DNA of 64,000 nucleotides, from positions 39,332,501 through 39,396,500 of the forward strand of contig OX031057.1 in assembly GCA_943736015.1 (NCBI GenBank). Reading direction: 5' to 3'. Below are positions 45,701 through 48,484 of the stretch, piece after piece (within the stretch, counting starts at the first letter, position 1; each line of letters starts with the position of its first letter). Origin of the DNA: Tridacna crocea (taxonomy: Eukaryota > Mollusca > Bivalvia > Cardiida > Cardiidae). Made by a program: the position numbers and the translations under genes. Under the pieces are notes generated by a model. It made no database searches and had not been told where the DNA came from. It was given only the letters and a program-made list of their open reading frames with translations.

Positions 45701-46256
45701 CTTTGGAATCTTACAAACTTAAAGTTTATGCAGATGATAGATCCAATGGAGCTTGAATGAAAATTTCTCTTTGATAAAGTAGAAAACATTGCAAGCAAAG
45801 GGGAATATGCCGTTAATCAGCACACCAGCACTCCTACCTTCAGTCTGAAGGTGTCTGCTCTGATGCTAATTTTTTTACTGGTCTTCGCGAAGACCAGTCA
45901 AAAAATTAGCATCGGAGCAGACACCTTCAGACTGAAGGTACAGCACTCCTTATCTTGCAATGTTCTCTGAGGCTTTATCTTTCAGGATCATTTGACCAGC
46001 AGTGCTACCTAAATATTATGTAAATATGAGATTAAGCTTTGAATAGGTAGGAAACATTGTGGTTTAATATGGTAAATTTGTGTATCTACACTGAGAGAGA
46101 GAGGAGAGAGAGAGGGAGGGAGGCAGGGATGGACAGAACTGAGATTGAGAAAGAGTCAATAATCCTGTACTAACCTTCTTGTTGTGCATCAACATTTTTT
46201 TCAGTCAAAACAATAATAAAAACTGCCAGTAAAATAATTTTGTATCGGTTTGCCAT
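12350..46256 (-). CDS. SRCR-SRCR-ZP domain surface glycoprotein, complete 11-exon gene
   Basis: Exons: 46256-46175, 44218-44077, 41890-41643, 24529-24373, 23677-23481, 21866-21673, 19235-19021, 18387-18205, 17806-17610, 15635-15501, 12720-12350. They total 2121 nt (706 aa plus TAA) in one frame; every intron is GT..AG. Layout: signal peptide 1-25; SRCR1 29-131 (Cys 56, 69, 101, 111, 121, 131, the group A set); Pro/Thr linker 132-157; SRCR2 about 162-267; ZP-N about 280-410 (Cys 283, 315, 335, 377); ZP-C about 420-530 (Cys 453, 474, 509, 514, 523, 527); RKKR at 547-550; Thr/Ser-rich stalk about 584-660; hydrophobic tail 682-706. Each SRCR is a phase 1-2-1 exon pair, a shuffling-competent module. 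By family knowledge, SRCR-ZP proteins such as DMBT1/hensin bind microbes or matrix and polymerise through the ZP module. The exact ligand is unknown. The exon model is by eye, without transcripts. Confidence 0.9.
12783..13009 (-). mobile_element. Hairpin MITE, family A
   Basis: Complete copy, TTAA to TTAA, in intron 10, 62 bp upstream of the exon 11 acceptor. Confidence 0.88.
13168..13332 (+). mobile_element. Truncated family A MITE
   Basis: Left TTAA and long arm are present. The hairpin stops at GGTTACCAG, and the short arm is replaced by the start of the next copy. Confidence 0.78.
13328..13518 (+). mobile_element. Family A MITE with deleted hairpin half
   Basis: TTAA to TTAA. The right hairpin arm is missing after AGAAAATGCTGATTATGCTG. 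Confidence 0.82.
13515..13734 (-). mobile_element. Hairpin MITE, family A
   Basis: Shares TTAA with the preceding copy, ends GGTAAAGAGTTAA. The hairpin is partly decayed. Confidence 0.83.
13811..14034 (-). mobile_element. Hairpin MITE, family A (long arm variant)
   Basis: Left end is TTACCCTTTACCAC, right TTAA at 14031-14034. The long arm belongs to the AAATTGTCATCTGC variant also seen at 14809, 15036 and 23225. Confidence 0.8.
14809..15034 (-). mobile_element. Hairpin MITE, family A (variant)
   Basis: Left TTAA at 14809; perfect hairpin at 14873-14924; right end decayed (CATGCTGCTTTAGTTGAA). Confidence 0.82.
15036..15250 (-). mobile_element. Hairpin MITE, family A (variant)
   Basis: Immediately follows the previous copy in the same orientation. 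The outer hairpin stem is shortened (AAAAAGGAGAAAATGCTGG). Confidence 0.78.
15501..15635 (-). CDS. SRCR-ZP gene exon 10: post-ZP region with furin-type site
   Basis: Acceptor TTTAAAG at 15636, donor GTAAGT at 15500, phase 1 to phase 1. It encodes residues 539-584, beginning [22 protein letters not shown] at 547-550 directly after the ZP-C cysteines is the expected consensus furin cleavage site of ZP proteins. The following [12 protein letters not shown] is a plausible external hydrophobic patch that must be released for polymerisation (family knowledge). Confidence 0.87.
15690..15990. repeat. Decayed family A MITE fragments
   Basis: AACATGGTGGGAAGTGGTG and GAAAATGCTGGTTACCAGCA (15732-15770) are hairpin remains. 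A second damaged copy covers about 15860-15990. Confidence 0.5.
16012..16230 (+). mobile_element. Hairpin MITE, subfamily B
   Basis: Complete copy, TTAA to TTAA. The hairpin reads GTGACAAAAGGTGAAATTGC with GCAATTTCACCTTTTGTCAC: a paired G-to-A and C-to-T change against the other B copies keeps the stem perfect. Confidence 0.9.
16227..16439 (+). mobile_element. Hairpin MITE, family A
   Basis: Shares TTAA with the B copy before it and ends GGTAAAGGGTTAA. Confidence 0.87.
16638..17045 (+). mobile_element. Diverged solo LTR of the tRNA-like TRIM, split by a MITE
   Basis: The stretch 16641-16753 aligns with the first half of the 208-bp LTR at 50624 (TACGGGAGACCACTCCTTCC, then AGATATCTCTTTGGCTCAGT). 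It breaks off at TTTTTAA, where the B MITE 16754-16982 is inserted. The segment after it is a weak, diverged match ending TTTGTAAGA. Confidence 0.55.
16754..16982 (+). mobile_element. Hairpin MITE, subfamily B (inserted in an LTR)
   Basis: Complete copy, TTAA to TTAA. The hairpin arms GTGGCAAAAGGTGGAATTGC and GCAATTTCGCCTTTTGCCAC differ at two positions. Confidence 0.9.
17103..17555 (+). mobile_element. Family A MITE carrying a nested MITE
   Basis: Long arm and hairpin (17103-17290) continue after the insert as GGGTTGTAAAAACCAGGGAT and end TTAA at 17552-17555, 54 bp beyond the exon 9 donor. Removing the insert and one TTAA restores a normal short arm. Confidence 0.88.
17291..17517 (-). mobile_element. 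Hairpin MITE, family A (nested, TTAA on both sides)
   Basis: Complete copy inside the short arm of the one above. The host reads GGCTTCTAT-TTAA-GGGTTG, so TTAA is the duplicated target. Confidence 0.92.
17610..17806 (-). CDS. SRCR-ZP gene exon 9: C-terminal half of ZP-C
   Basis: Acceptor TTCCATAG at 17807; donor GTATGA at 17609. It encodes residues 473-539: [12 protein letters not shown], then [27 protein letters not shown]. Five of the six ZP-C cysteines are here. An alternative donor (GTCAAC, 17632) would give phase 2 and break the frame into exon 10; the chosen donor gives the required phase 1. Confidence 0.9.
17922..18140 (+). repeat. Decayed family A MITE
   Basis: The start TTAACTCTTTATAAGG and the long arm are clear. 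The hairpin region is scrambled after AACATTGTGGAAAAAG. It lies in intron 8. Confidence 0.6.
18205..18387 (-). CDS. SRCR-ZP gene exon 8: start of ZP-C
   Basis: Acceptor TTTATAG at 18388, donor GTAAGC at 18204, phase 2 to 2. It encodes residues 412-473: [18 protein letters not shown], a candidate internal hydrophobic patch, then [20 protein letters not shown], matching the conserved ZP-C pattern in which C-x-A-T-P precedes a tyrosine and the next cysteine. Confidence 0.92.
18487..18640 (+). mobile_element. Family A MITE with internal deletion
   Basis: TTAA to TTAA. About 75 bp covering the end of the long arm and the left hairpin arm is missing. Confidence 0.8.
18645..18792. repeat. Large palindrome, arms about 60 bp
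   Basis: GAAATAATCTTCCTATCATG at the left returns as the complement at 18770-18792. The inner parts GTTTATCATTCAATAAACCA and GTGAGTTATGAGG also pair. Probably a foldback MITE. It lies immediately beside the preceding TTAA MITE. Confidence 0.75.
19021..19235 (-). CDS. SRCR-ZP gene exon 7: second part of ZP-N
   Basis: Acceptor TTTATAG at 19236, donor GTAAGT at 19020, phase 0 to 2. It encodes residues 341-412, including [29 protein letters not shown] with the fourth ZP-N cysteine (377), and FIVSLQFYL. Several NxT/S sequons. Confidence 0.91.
19328..19556 (-). mobile_element. Hairpin MITE, family A
   Basis: Complete copy, TTAA to TTAA, in intron 6, 92 bp from the exon 7 acceptor. Confidence 0.9.
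19653..19880 (+). mobile_element. Hairpin MITE, family A
   Basis: Complete copy with ends TTAAACCTTTCCCAAACGAC and GTTTGGGAAAGGTTTAA. The terminal repeat is the CCCAAAC variant on both sides. Confidence 0.88.
19917..20143 (+). mobile_element. Hairpin MITE, family A
   Basis: TTAA to TTAA. The left hairpin arm lost the AATGCT segment (GGAGAAAAGGTTACCAGC). Confidence 0.83.
20180..20344 (+). repeat. Broken family A MITEs
   Basis: A short-arm start (TTAACCCTTTTTCAAAC, 20181) is cut by a second start (TTAACTCTTTACAAAAC, 20214) that runs to GGAGAAAATGCTGGTTACTA, where SINE-like sequence begins. Confidence 0.65.
20345..20503 (+). mobile_element. SINE-like element, family 2
   Basis: Box-B-like GTTTGATACCCGG followed by a conserved tail (GGTACCGGTGTAGCTCCCAG, TTTCTCAATGGATGTAAAAT). 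The tail recurs at 34242, 37165 and 48820. A tRNA-derived origin is inferred from box B only. Confidence 0.55.
20504..20716 (+). mobile_element. Hairpin MITE, family A
   Basis: TTAA to TTAA. The left half of the hairpin is deleted (AACATTCTGGTTACCAGC). Confidence 0.82.
20752..20971 (-). mobile_element. Hairpin MITE, family A
   Basis: TTAA to TTTAA. Hairpin nearly perfect at 20812-20865. Confidence 0.85.
21036..21338. repeat. Small dispersed hairpin repeat, copies 1-2
   Basis: ATCAGACTGCACATTCCATA followed by GCCTGATC (21308-21338) pairs with itself. A related, looser copy is at 21036-21080. Other copies lie near 11505, 23135, 35755, 42835 and 47818. MITE 21338 inserted at its TTAA. Confidence 0.5.
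21338..21572 (+). mobile_element. Hairpin MITE, family A
   Basis: TTAA at the left; the right end is GTGTGGTAATGGATGAA. The hairpin stem is weakened by two changes. Confidence 0.84.
21673..21866 (-). CDS. SRCR-ZP gene exon 6: start of ZP-N
   Basis: Acceptor ATCTTAG at 21867, donor GTAAGT at 21672, phase 1 to 0. It encodes residues 276-340: [16 protein letters not shown], the start of a ZP-N domain, then [20 protein letters not shown] and DECNTTRT. Cysteines 283, 315 and 335 are the first three conserved ZP-N cysteines. Confidence 0.92.
21958..22188. mobile_element. Symmetric MITE variant with two long arms
   Basis: Both outer parts are of the long-arm type: AAATTGAGAGCATTTGCAGA at the left, and GTCATCTGCACATGCATTCA, its counterpart, at the right. 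The centre keeps only GCATTTTCTC and a pairing TTTTCCTGCA segment. Confidence 0.65.
22253..22396. repeat. Imperfect palindrome, 144 bp
   Basis: CATGCTTGGATACAATACTG at the left is matched by CAGTATTGTACCTAAGCATG at the right. The inner stem CTGCAGAACCAGTCT pairs with AGACTGGTTCTGCAG. Foldback-type element. Confidence 0.7.
22565..22868. repeat. 32-bp minisatellite, about nine units
   Basis: The unit contains TATTGGACTC(A/T)(C/T)GCCTCATTCTG and AAAAATCC, repeated about nine times with few changes, mainly CTTGCC against CACGCC. It lies in intron 5. Confidence 0.9.
23130..23182. repeat. Small dispersed hairpin repeat
   Basis: ATCAGACTGCCTATTTTAAG followed by CAGCCTGATC folds on itself; same family as 21308. 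Confidence 0.5.
23225..23452 (-). mobile_element. Hairpin MITE, family A (variant)
   Basis: Complete copy, TTAA to TTAA. Its right end lies 28 bp from the exon 5 donor, the closest MITE to any exon here. Confidence 0.88.
23481..23677 (-). CDS. SRCR-ZP gene exon 5: second half of SRCR2
   Basis: Acceptor TATTTTCAG at 23678, donor GTAAGT at 23480, phase 2 to 1. It encodes residues 210-276: [40 protein letters not shown], and [13 protein letters not shown]. The C-x9-C, C-x9-C spacing ending in VTC matches the SRCR C-terminal half. Confidence 0.92.
23775..24285 (-). repeat. Decayed family A MITEs in intron 4
   Basis: Damaged ends (TTAACCCTTCACCAAAC at 23777; GGTAAAAGGTTAA near 24283) and two broken hairpin remnants (about 23850-23890 and 24125-24165). 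At least two overlapping old copies. Confidence 0.5.
24373..24529 (-). CDS. SRCR-ZP gene exon 4: first half of SRCR2
   Basis: Acceptor CCATTAG at 24530, donor GTATGT at 24372, phase 1 to 2. It encodes residues 158-210: [54 protein letters not shown], the classic SRCR core. Cys 208 lies where group B domains have their fourth cysteine, although the usual partner position near residue 175 is not a cysteine; Cys 158 is the only other spare one. Confidence 0.93.
24616..24846 (+). mobile_element. Hairpin MITE, family A
   Basis: Complete copy, TTAA to TTAA, hairpin almost perfect. Confidence 0.87.
24843..25500 (-). mobile_element. Family A MITE(s) interrupted by a 9-bp-TSD element
   Basis: A short-arm fragment (24843-24903) is followed by a second copy starting TTAACCCTTCAG (24902), which resumes at 25275 and runs through hairpin and long arm to TTAA at 25497. 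Confidence 0.78.
24914..25274. mobile_element. 361-bp TIR element with 9-bp target duplication (Mutator-like size)
   Basis: Long inverted ends starting CATCCTCGGATACCCC and ending GGGGTATCCGAGGATG enclose an internal direct duplication of about 110 bp (TGGCCGAATGCTGGCTTTTC, twice). ACCCTTCAG flanks both sides (24905-24913, 25275-25283). A 9-bp duplication with long TIRs suits a Mutator-like derivative (inference). Confidence 0.82.
25497..25712 (-). mobile_element. Hairpin MITE, family A
   Basis: Left TTAA shared with the previous copy; the right end lost its TTAA (GTTTGGTAATGATAA). Perfect hairpin. Confidence 0.86.
25842..25947 (+). mobile_element. Truncated family A MITE
   Basis: TTAA end and long arm only, stopping at GAAATTTGATTTTGGGAAG. 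Confidence 0.75.
26046..26265 (+). mobile_element. Hairpin MITE, family A
   Basis: TTAA to TTAA. The hairpin loop region is shortened (GGAGAAAACCAGCATTTTCT). Confidence 0.86.
26266..26978. other. Intron 3 sequence without assigned features
   Basis: AT-rich. A near-duplicate of about 60 bp (26355-26410 and 26410-26465, AAGTTTTAACNGNATTTG) is visible. No exon-like frame with splice sites. Confidence 0.4.
26979..28083. mobile_element. Mariner-like non-autonomous element with long inverted ends
   Basis: The left end GGGATGTTCGAAAAGTTTCG is matched by the reverse complement of the right end (GGGGTGTTCAAAAAGTTTCG). Inverted similarity continues inward about 200 bp (CTACAACCATATACTAT against CTACAACCGTATACTAT, then GGCACCTTGATGT on both sides). 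No transposase frame survives in the 690-bp middle. The Tc1/mariner assignment rests on the TIR style. Confidence 0.7.
28623..28832 (-). mobile_element. Decayed family A MITE
   Basis: Starts TTAACCCTAACAACACAATC; hairpin recognisable at 28688-28734; right end lost. Confidence 0.7.
29193..29362. mobile_element. MITE variant with two short arms
   Basis: Left CCCTTTACCACACAACCCC and right AGGATTGCTTGGTAAA, with short-arm sequence on both sides of a decayed hairpin; the reciprocal of the two-long-arm copy at 21958. Confidence 0.6.
30040..31473 (+). mobile_element. Pearl/HINE-like element PRL-4 (5' end not found)
   Basis: Diverged monomers of about 150 bp (AAAATGTGGCCTCTAGAGCA, TTTGACCTAGTGACCTAGTT, TCAAGACAAACATTCTGACC) run to a CACCAGAC-type microsatellite (31380-31425). 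The end hairpin GAGCACTTTGTGCTC and AGGTGAGCTAA follows, the same 3' end as PRL-2. No AACAAGAG start was found. Confidence 0.65.
30603..30796. mobile_element. 194-bp foldback element inserted in PRL-4
   Basis: GCCCGTATTCACCAACCATT at the left returns as the complement at the right; the inner stem AACAGAACGTCTGATTGGCT also pairs. CCTGG occurs on both sides (30598-30602, 30797-30801), a 5-bp target duplication. Confidence 0.8.
31478..31600 (-). repeat. Family A MITE fragment
   Basis: A decayed hairpin (GAGAAAACGATGCCTACCAG) and part of a long arm follow directly after PRL-4. Confidence 0.55.
31923..32134 (-). mobile_element. Hairpin MITE, family A
   Basis: Short arm, hairpin (31983-32033) and long arm with TGTCATCTGCAATAACTTTA. 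Ends are diverged and TTAA is lost. Confidence 0.75.
32227..33398 (+). repeat. Satellite-like array grown inside a MITE, five units of about 193 bp
   Basis: A MITE long arm (32227-32311) at the left and a MITE terminus (ACTGTGTGGCAAAGAGTTTAA) at the right enclose five tandem units. Each has GACAACCGAAATACC, GGGGATTTGCCAAACTCGCA, CAATTGTCTGTGAAAGTG and the hairpin (arm AAAAGGAGAAAATGCTGG). Starts of CAATTGTCTGTG fall near 32503, 32693, 32890, 33082, with a diverged one near 33280. It lies in intron 3. Confidence 0.88.
33787..33990 (-). repeat. Decayed family A MITE
   Basis: Short arm and a broken hairpin (GGGAAAAGGAGAATTTCAAG) are recognisable; the long arm is weak. Confidence 0.55.
34057..34101. 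repeat. Poly-C and CA-rich simple repeat
   Basis: C-run of 14 followed by CACCCCCC blocks and an AC repeat. Likely length-variable and error-prone in assembly. Confidence 0.9.
34215..34400 (+). mobile_element. SINE-like element, family 2
   Basis: Shares ACTGGTGTAGTTTCAAGGAA and TTTCTCAATAGATGTAAAGT with the copies at 20345 and 37150. Confidence 0.5.
34511..34740 (+). mobile_element. Hairpin MITE, family A
   Basis: Complete copy, TTAA to TTAA. Confidence 0.9.
34737..34964 (+). mobile_element. Hairpin MITE, family A
   Basis: Direct neighbour of the previous copy sharing one TTAA; very similar to it. Outer stem ACACTGTGGG pairs exactly with CCCACAGTGT. Confidence 0.9.
34961..35140 (-). mobile_element. 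Truncated family A MITE
   Basis: Third member of the cluster; hairpin and long arm are kept, short arm missing. Confidence 0.72.
35206..35395 (-). repeat. Decayed family A MITE
   Basis: TTAAACCCTCCACCAAACAA start and a long arm with CTACAAATTCCTTCAAATTG; hairpin replaced by a T run. Confidence 0.55.
35395..35960. repeat. Direct repeats of about 75 bp, partly dispersed
   Basis: AATCTCACTTCTGGGAATGA and AAAGAGAAAGTAAGTTC occur three times in tandem (35395-35590) and twice more near 35845 and 35925. A G-run at 35706-35722 lies between. Confidence 0.75.
36140..36335 (-). repeat. Decayed family A MITE
   Basis: Right half of a hairpin and long arm (TACAAATGCCATTATTTGAG) only. Confidence 0.45.
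36374..36606 (-). mobile_element. Hairpin MITE, family A
   Basis: TTAA at the left, TTTA at the right; hairpin near perfect. Confidence 0.86.
36667..36886 (+). mobile_element. Hairpin MITE, family A
   Basis: Long arm, partly deleted left stem (GGGAAAAGAAAATTTTTGG), intact right stem, short arm. Confidence 0.8.
36890..37080 (-). repeat. Decayed family A MITE
   Basis: Hairpin remains (GAAGAAAATGCTGGTAAACT) and a weak long arm with CATCTGCAGTTGCGTTCAG. Confidence 0.5.
37150..37292 (+). mobile_element. SINE-like element, family 2
   Basis: Box-B-like AGTTCGAGACCCGGG, then GTAGTACCCAGAAAGCAGAA and TTTCTCAATCTATGTAAAAT. Confidence 0.55.
37300..37530 (+). repeat. Decayed family A MITE
   Basis: Order long arm, damaged hairpin (AAGGAGAAAACAGTTTACCA), short arm ending GATTGTTTGATAAATGG. 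Confidence 0.55.
37784..38010 (-). mobile_element. Hairpin MITE, family A
   Basis: Good hairpin at 37848-37901; left end CAACTCTTTACCACACAG, right GTTTAGTAAACAGTTAAC. Confidence 0.82.
38352..38581 (+). mobile_element. Hairpin MITE, family A
   Basis: Complete copy, TTAA to TTAA, perfect hairpin. Confidence 0.9.
38648..38848 (-). mobile_element. Family A MITE, left stem deleted
   Basis: Short arm runs directly into GGTAACTAGCATTTTCTCCT; long arm intact, end GGAAACGGGTTT. Confidence 0.75.
39323..39477. repeat. Palindrome with arms of about 70 bp
   Basis: ATATTTGTTTT and TCGGTGAAAGATCGAAATTT are matched in reverse at 39440-39477. The inner stem GGTAATATTTTCAC pairs with GTGAAAATATTACC around a GCGC-containing loop. 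A related non-palindromic stretch lies at 39045-39130. Confidence 0.82.
40087..40228. repeat. GC-rich palindrome with arms of about 68 bp
   Basis: GAGGTTATTACACGGCTGAT, GAGGGCCGGAGA and ATCTGCCCTCGGGCT all have complements in mirrored order on the right side. Strongly GC-rich in an AT-rich intron. Confidence 0.85.
40486..40714 (-). mobile_element. Hairpin MITE, family A
   Basis: Complete copy, TTAA to TTAA. Confidence 0.9.
40711..40936 (+). mobile_element. Hairpin MITE, family A (variant)
   Basis: Shares TTAA with both neighbours; long arm of the CAATTTCAAAGTGGCTC type. Confidence 0.87.
40933..41105 (-). mobile_element. Truncated family A MITE
   Basis: Third of a run of abutting copies; loses its long arm after TATTTATATTTTGG. 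Confidence 0.72.
41315..41542 (-). mobile_element. Hairpin MITE, family A (variant)
   Basis: Complete copy, TTAA to TTAA, about 100 bp beyond the exon 3 donor. Confidence 0.88.
41643..41890 (-). CDS. SRCR-ZP gene exon 3: second half of SRCR1 and Pro/Thr linker
   Basis: Acceptor CCTTCTAG at 41891, donor GTAAGT at 41642, phase 2 to 1. It encodes residues 75-158: [45 protein letters not shown], the typical SRCR C-terminal half with four cysteines. A linker rich in Thr, Pro and Ala (132-157) follows and is probably O-glycosylated. Confidence 0.93.
41929..42127 (+). mobile_element. Family A MITE, right stem deleted
   Basis: TTAA to TTAA. AAAGGATAAAATGCTGG runs directly into the short arm. In intron 2, 38 bp upstream of exon 3. 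Confidence 0.82.
42130..42500 (+). repeat. Two decayed family A MITEs
   Basis: The first (to about 42355) keeps GGAAAAAATTCTGTTAACTA. The second lacks the left stem and keeps GGTTGCCAGCATTTTCTCCT. Confidence 0.6.
42531..42759 (+). mobile_element. Hairpin MITE, family A
   Basis: Complete copy, TTAA to TTAA. Outer stem ACACTGTGGG pairs with CCCACAGTGT. Confidence 0.9.
42878..43355 (+). repeat. Decayed family A MITE split by a SINE
   Basis: Arms are recognisable before 43058 (AATTAAAATTTAG) and after 43326 (AAATTTAGAATTGTTTGATC). The host octamer AAATTTAG is duplicated. Confidence 0.6.
43059..43326 (+). mobile_element. tRNA-derived SINE, complete
   Basis: Box A-like TGGTTCAGTGGTGAGCG and box B-like GAGTTTGATACCCG, spaced as in tRNA genes, form the head. 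The tail ends AACCAACCAAC. It is flanked by AAATTTAG on both sides (43051-43058, 43327-43334), the duplication expected of LINE-driven retroposition. Confidence 0.8.
43540..43770 (-). repeat. Decayed family A MITE
   Basis: Short-arm start TTTACCAGATTATCCC, broken hairpin, end TGTGTGGTGAAGCGTTAAG. Confidence 0.6.
43792..44025 (-). mobile_element. Hairpin MITE, family A (variant)
   Basis: Right TTAA at 44022-44025, only 51 bp from the exon 2 donor. Left end TTTACCCTTTACCAC. Confidence 0.85.
44077..44218 (-). CDS. SRCR-ZP gene exon 2: first half of SRCR1
   Basis: Acceptor TTTGACCAG at 44219, donor GTAAGT at 44076, phase 1 to 2. It encodes residues 28-75: [47 protein letters not shown], a textbook SRCR start with cysteines 56 and 69 and sequons NST and NNT. 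Confidence 0.94.
44249..44440 (-). repeat. Decayed family A MITE
   Basis: Hairpin AAAAAGGAGAAAATACTGG with its complement; ends lost. Confidence 0.6.
44517..44596. repeat. 80-bp palindrome
   Basis: TATGTTGTGGGTACTCATTA and its complement flank AATCGTCTC/GAGACGATT. One bulge per arm. Confidence 0.85.
44668..44730 (+). repeat. Dispersed repeat segment (copy of 2283-2345)
   Basis: See the copy at 2283. The two differ at about one base in six. Confidence 0.45.
44935..45075. repeat. Degenerate short-motif cluster
   Basis: AACTAC and TATG motifs recur about every 10-15 bp (GGTCAACTACATTG, GATTAACTACGC, CATAAACTACATC, CACAACTACG), a decayed minisatellite in intron 1. Confidence 0.5.
45380..45600 (+). 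repeat. Decayed family A MITE
   Basis: Broken long arm, weak hairpin (GTGTGGAAAAAGAATAAAAA) and a short arm with TTTCAGGGTCGTCGAAAGTC. Confidence 0.5.
45675..46010 (+). mobile_element. Family A MITE interrupted by a palindrome
   Basis: Starts TTTACCAAACAACAAAC, long arm, left stem GCAAGCAAAGGGGAATATGC, then the insert at 45835, then the right stem and short arm (TATCTTGCAATGTTCTCTGA). Confidence 0.65.
45835..45940. mobile_element. 106-bp near-perfect palindromic element with 9-bp target duplication
   Basis: TACCTTCAGTCTGAAGGTGT at one end and its complement at the other; the centre is GGTCTTCGCGAAGACC. CAGCACTCC flanks both sides (45826-45834, 45941-45949). The two arms differ at about two positions over some 50 bp. 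Confidence 0.88.
46093..46122. repeat. GA-rich microsatellite
   Basis: GAGAGAGAGAGGAGAGAGAG followed by GGGAGGGAGG, about 50 bp past the exon 1 donor. Confidence 0.9.
46175..46256 (-). CDS. SRCR-ZP gene exon 1: start codon and signal peptide
   Basis: ATG at 46256-46254, donor GTTAGT after AAGAAG at 46174, ending in phase 1. It encodes [20 protein letters not shown] then NVDAQQE, an ordinary signal peptide with likely cleavage after VDA (residue 24 or 25). An in-frame TAA lies about 60 nt upstream with no other ATG between, which fixes the start. The phase joins exon 2 to give residue G28. Confidence 0.88.
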
Positions 46257-46259
46257 TAT

Positions 46260-47900
46260 ATCTTTTCCTAGATATGTAAAAAGCAGTCCTGTTAGATTTT
46301 GTTTTTTAAACGGTTAATATCTTTTGAATAATATTGTGCAAAAGATGCATGTGTTTTTTTCACGATTACACCGGTTGATAAGAAAAGTCGTTCCCGCGGA
46401 CGCTTTGATTTTTCCTAGAACAACTGGCATCAGCCGATCGCATAAATCATGCAATATTTTGAAAGAGTGTTTTTCTGTACCACTTTCAACCGTATAAAGC
46501 ATCGATTACAGCGTATTTAAAATAGCAATTTACGCAGCATGTGGTATTTTATCAGCGTCACCGTTGTTCATAGCAACTGTCACAACCATCCTCTGAATTT
46601 TATCGACTAAATGATTTGCCCCTAAGCAGACGTGTACTTCACTGTGTCAAACTAGAAGAAAAATAAAATTTATAATATTGAAATATTGTCCATTTCATTA
46701 TGGTTAATTTCCATGTAGAGAGCAAACACTATTATGACTTGCTTAAAACATTTGTAACCCGCGCACTTCAAACATGACAAATCTTGAAATTGTCGTCTAA
46801 CATTAAGGTAGTCTTCCAATACCTGTTCAGCCTATCGATCTATCGTATAGGGCGTATGTTGAACCGTCACAGCTGATTATAAATAGCACAATTTCTCCAT
46901 TGAAAATAAATACTTGTGGCAGTGCAAATTTGTGCGCCTGTTGTGGCTTTTTATGCTGGAATGATAAAAGATCTAACTTGAAAGTATAGGGTACAGGTTA
47001 TTATTTTTTCAAAAAAGGATATTTCAGACTAAAAAAAATGGTATATGGATATAAGCAACTTTAAAATATGTTGAAATAAAGCTTATATAAAGGTTGTGTG
47101 TCTTGTATTTCATGTTTTTGAATTGGTTTATTCAGTGTAAAGGGTTTTAACAGTCTTGAACTCGTTTTATGTAAACGTGATTGAGGATAATAACAAACAG
47201 TTGTATCTTTTACCACACTGATTTACATGTATGTGCTGTTAAAAAATTTTACTCTATCTTGGTTTACTTTTGTGAGTGAATTCTATTGTGATAAGTTTTA
47301 TTAGTTACAAAAATAACATGTACAGTTATGGGTTAACAGTTTCTCTTGCAATGGTAAATTAATATATATATGCTTTTACAACTACACAAAAGAACAAAGT
47401 TTTTTATCTAAATTATCTTCATGAATATTTTTCTTGAACTTGGACTTCTTTATAAAACACACCCAATCCAATTAATTTGTTCACTACACTGTATTTTCAC
47501 AAAATCATTGTGGAAGAATGACAGTTTGACTTTGGTTTAGTATTATAGAACAAAGTTTGTTTATTTCATTTTCACAGCAGACTCTCAAGTTGAAAATATC
47601 CAAGGACTGTTTCTCTGTTTATCAATTACTTTTGCTCAGACATAGGCTAAGGTGTAATCTATGTCCAGATCGATAGGATTGATGATTTTTTTAAAATCAT
47701 TTACCTCATCCTGTTGGTGGGAGTGGGAGTGTTCTTTTTTGTGCAATGCATAAATGATCATGAGAATAAAGGATAGAAATTAACAATTTAGCCATTTACC
47801 ATATAGCAGGCAGTGCAAATCAAGGCCAGACAGCACATAAGGTGCAGTCTGATTTTGATTGATCATTGTTCAAGATGGTTAGATATTCCAGAAAATAAGA
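46260..47900. other. Region upstream of the SRCR-ZP gene; promoter not identified
   Basis: AT-rich, free of the hairpin MITE, which is notable for this window. No clear TATA box at a defined spacing, no CpG island and no exon-like frame. A copy of the small dispersed hairpin repeat is at 47818-47862. Confidence 0.4.
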
Positions 47901-47903
47901 ACT

Positions 47904-48132
47904 ATAACCCTTTACTCCATAGATACTCATTTCTACGCATTGCTTGTAGGAGCCTTTGGAAAACATTGTGGCAAAAGGTGAAATTGCTCGTGATGAGCAA
48001 TTTCACCTTTTGCCACAATGTTTTCTAGACTATCAAATGGTGTCATATACACATAAGAAATGGCTGCATCCTTGCTGTTATTTAGGGTCAATTAGAGATA
48101 CCATAGAAATACCTTATGGGGTAAAGGGTTAA
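47904..48132 (-). mobile_element. Hairpin MITE, subfamily B
   Basis: Complete B copy in reverse orientation, ending GGGGTAAAGGGTTAA. Loop variant GCTCGTGATGAGC; stem perfect. Confidence 0.88.
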
Positions 48133-48246
48133 AATTGATAAACATATAGCTAAAAACAATATTTATTAATGTATATACTATTTAATACTTAACCAAACAT
48201 TAATATTTTGGACTTGACCAAAATGAATGCATATGCAGATGAGAAA

Positions 48247-48472
48247 TTAACCCATTACTACACAATCCCGACTTTTAACAACACTGAGAAAGAAGCCTTT
48301 AGGAAACATTGTGGGAAAAGGAGAAAATGCTGGTAGCTTGCATGTTCTTCTCCCACAATATTTTCTCTCCTTGCCAATACAAACTTTATATTTGCAGTTA
48401 CTTTTATTATGTCGTCTGCAAATGCTTTCGATTTGGACCTGCCCAAAAACTTGGTGTTTGATAATGGGTTAA
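48247..48472 (-). mobile_element. Hairpin MITE, family A
   Basis: TTAA to TTAA; hairpin decayed (GCTGGTAGCTTGCATGTTCT). Confidence 0.82.
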
Positions 48473-48484
48473 ATGTTGCCATAT

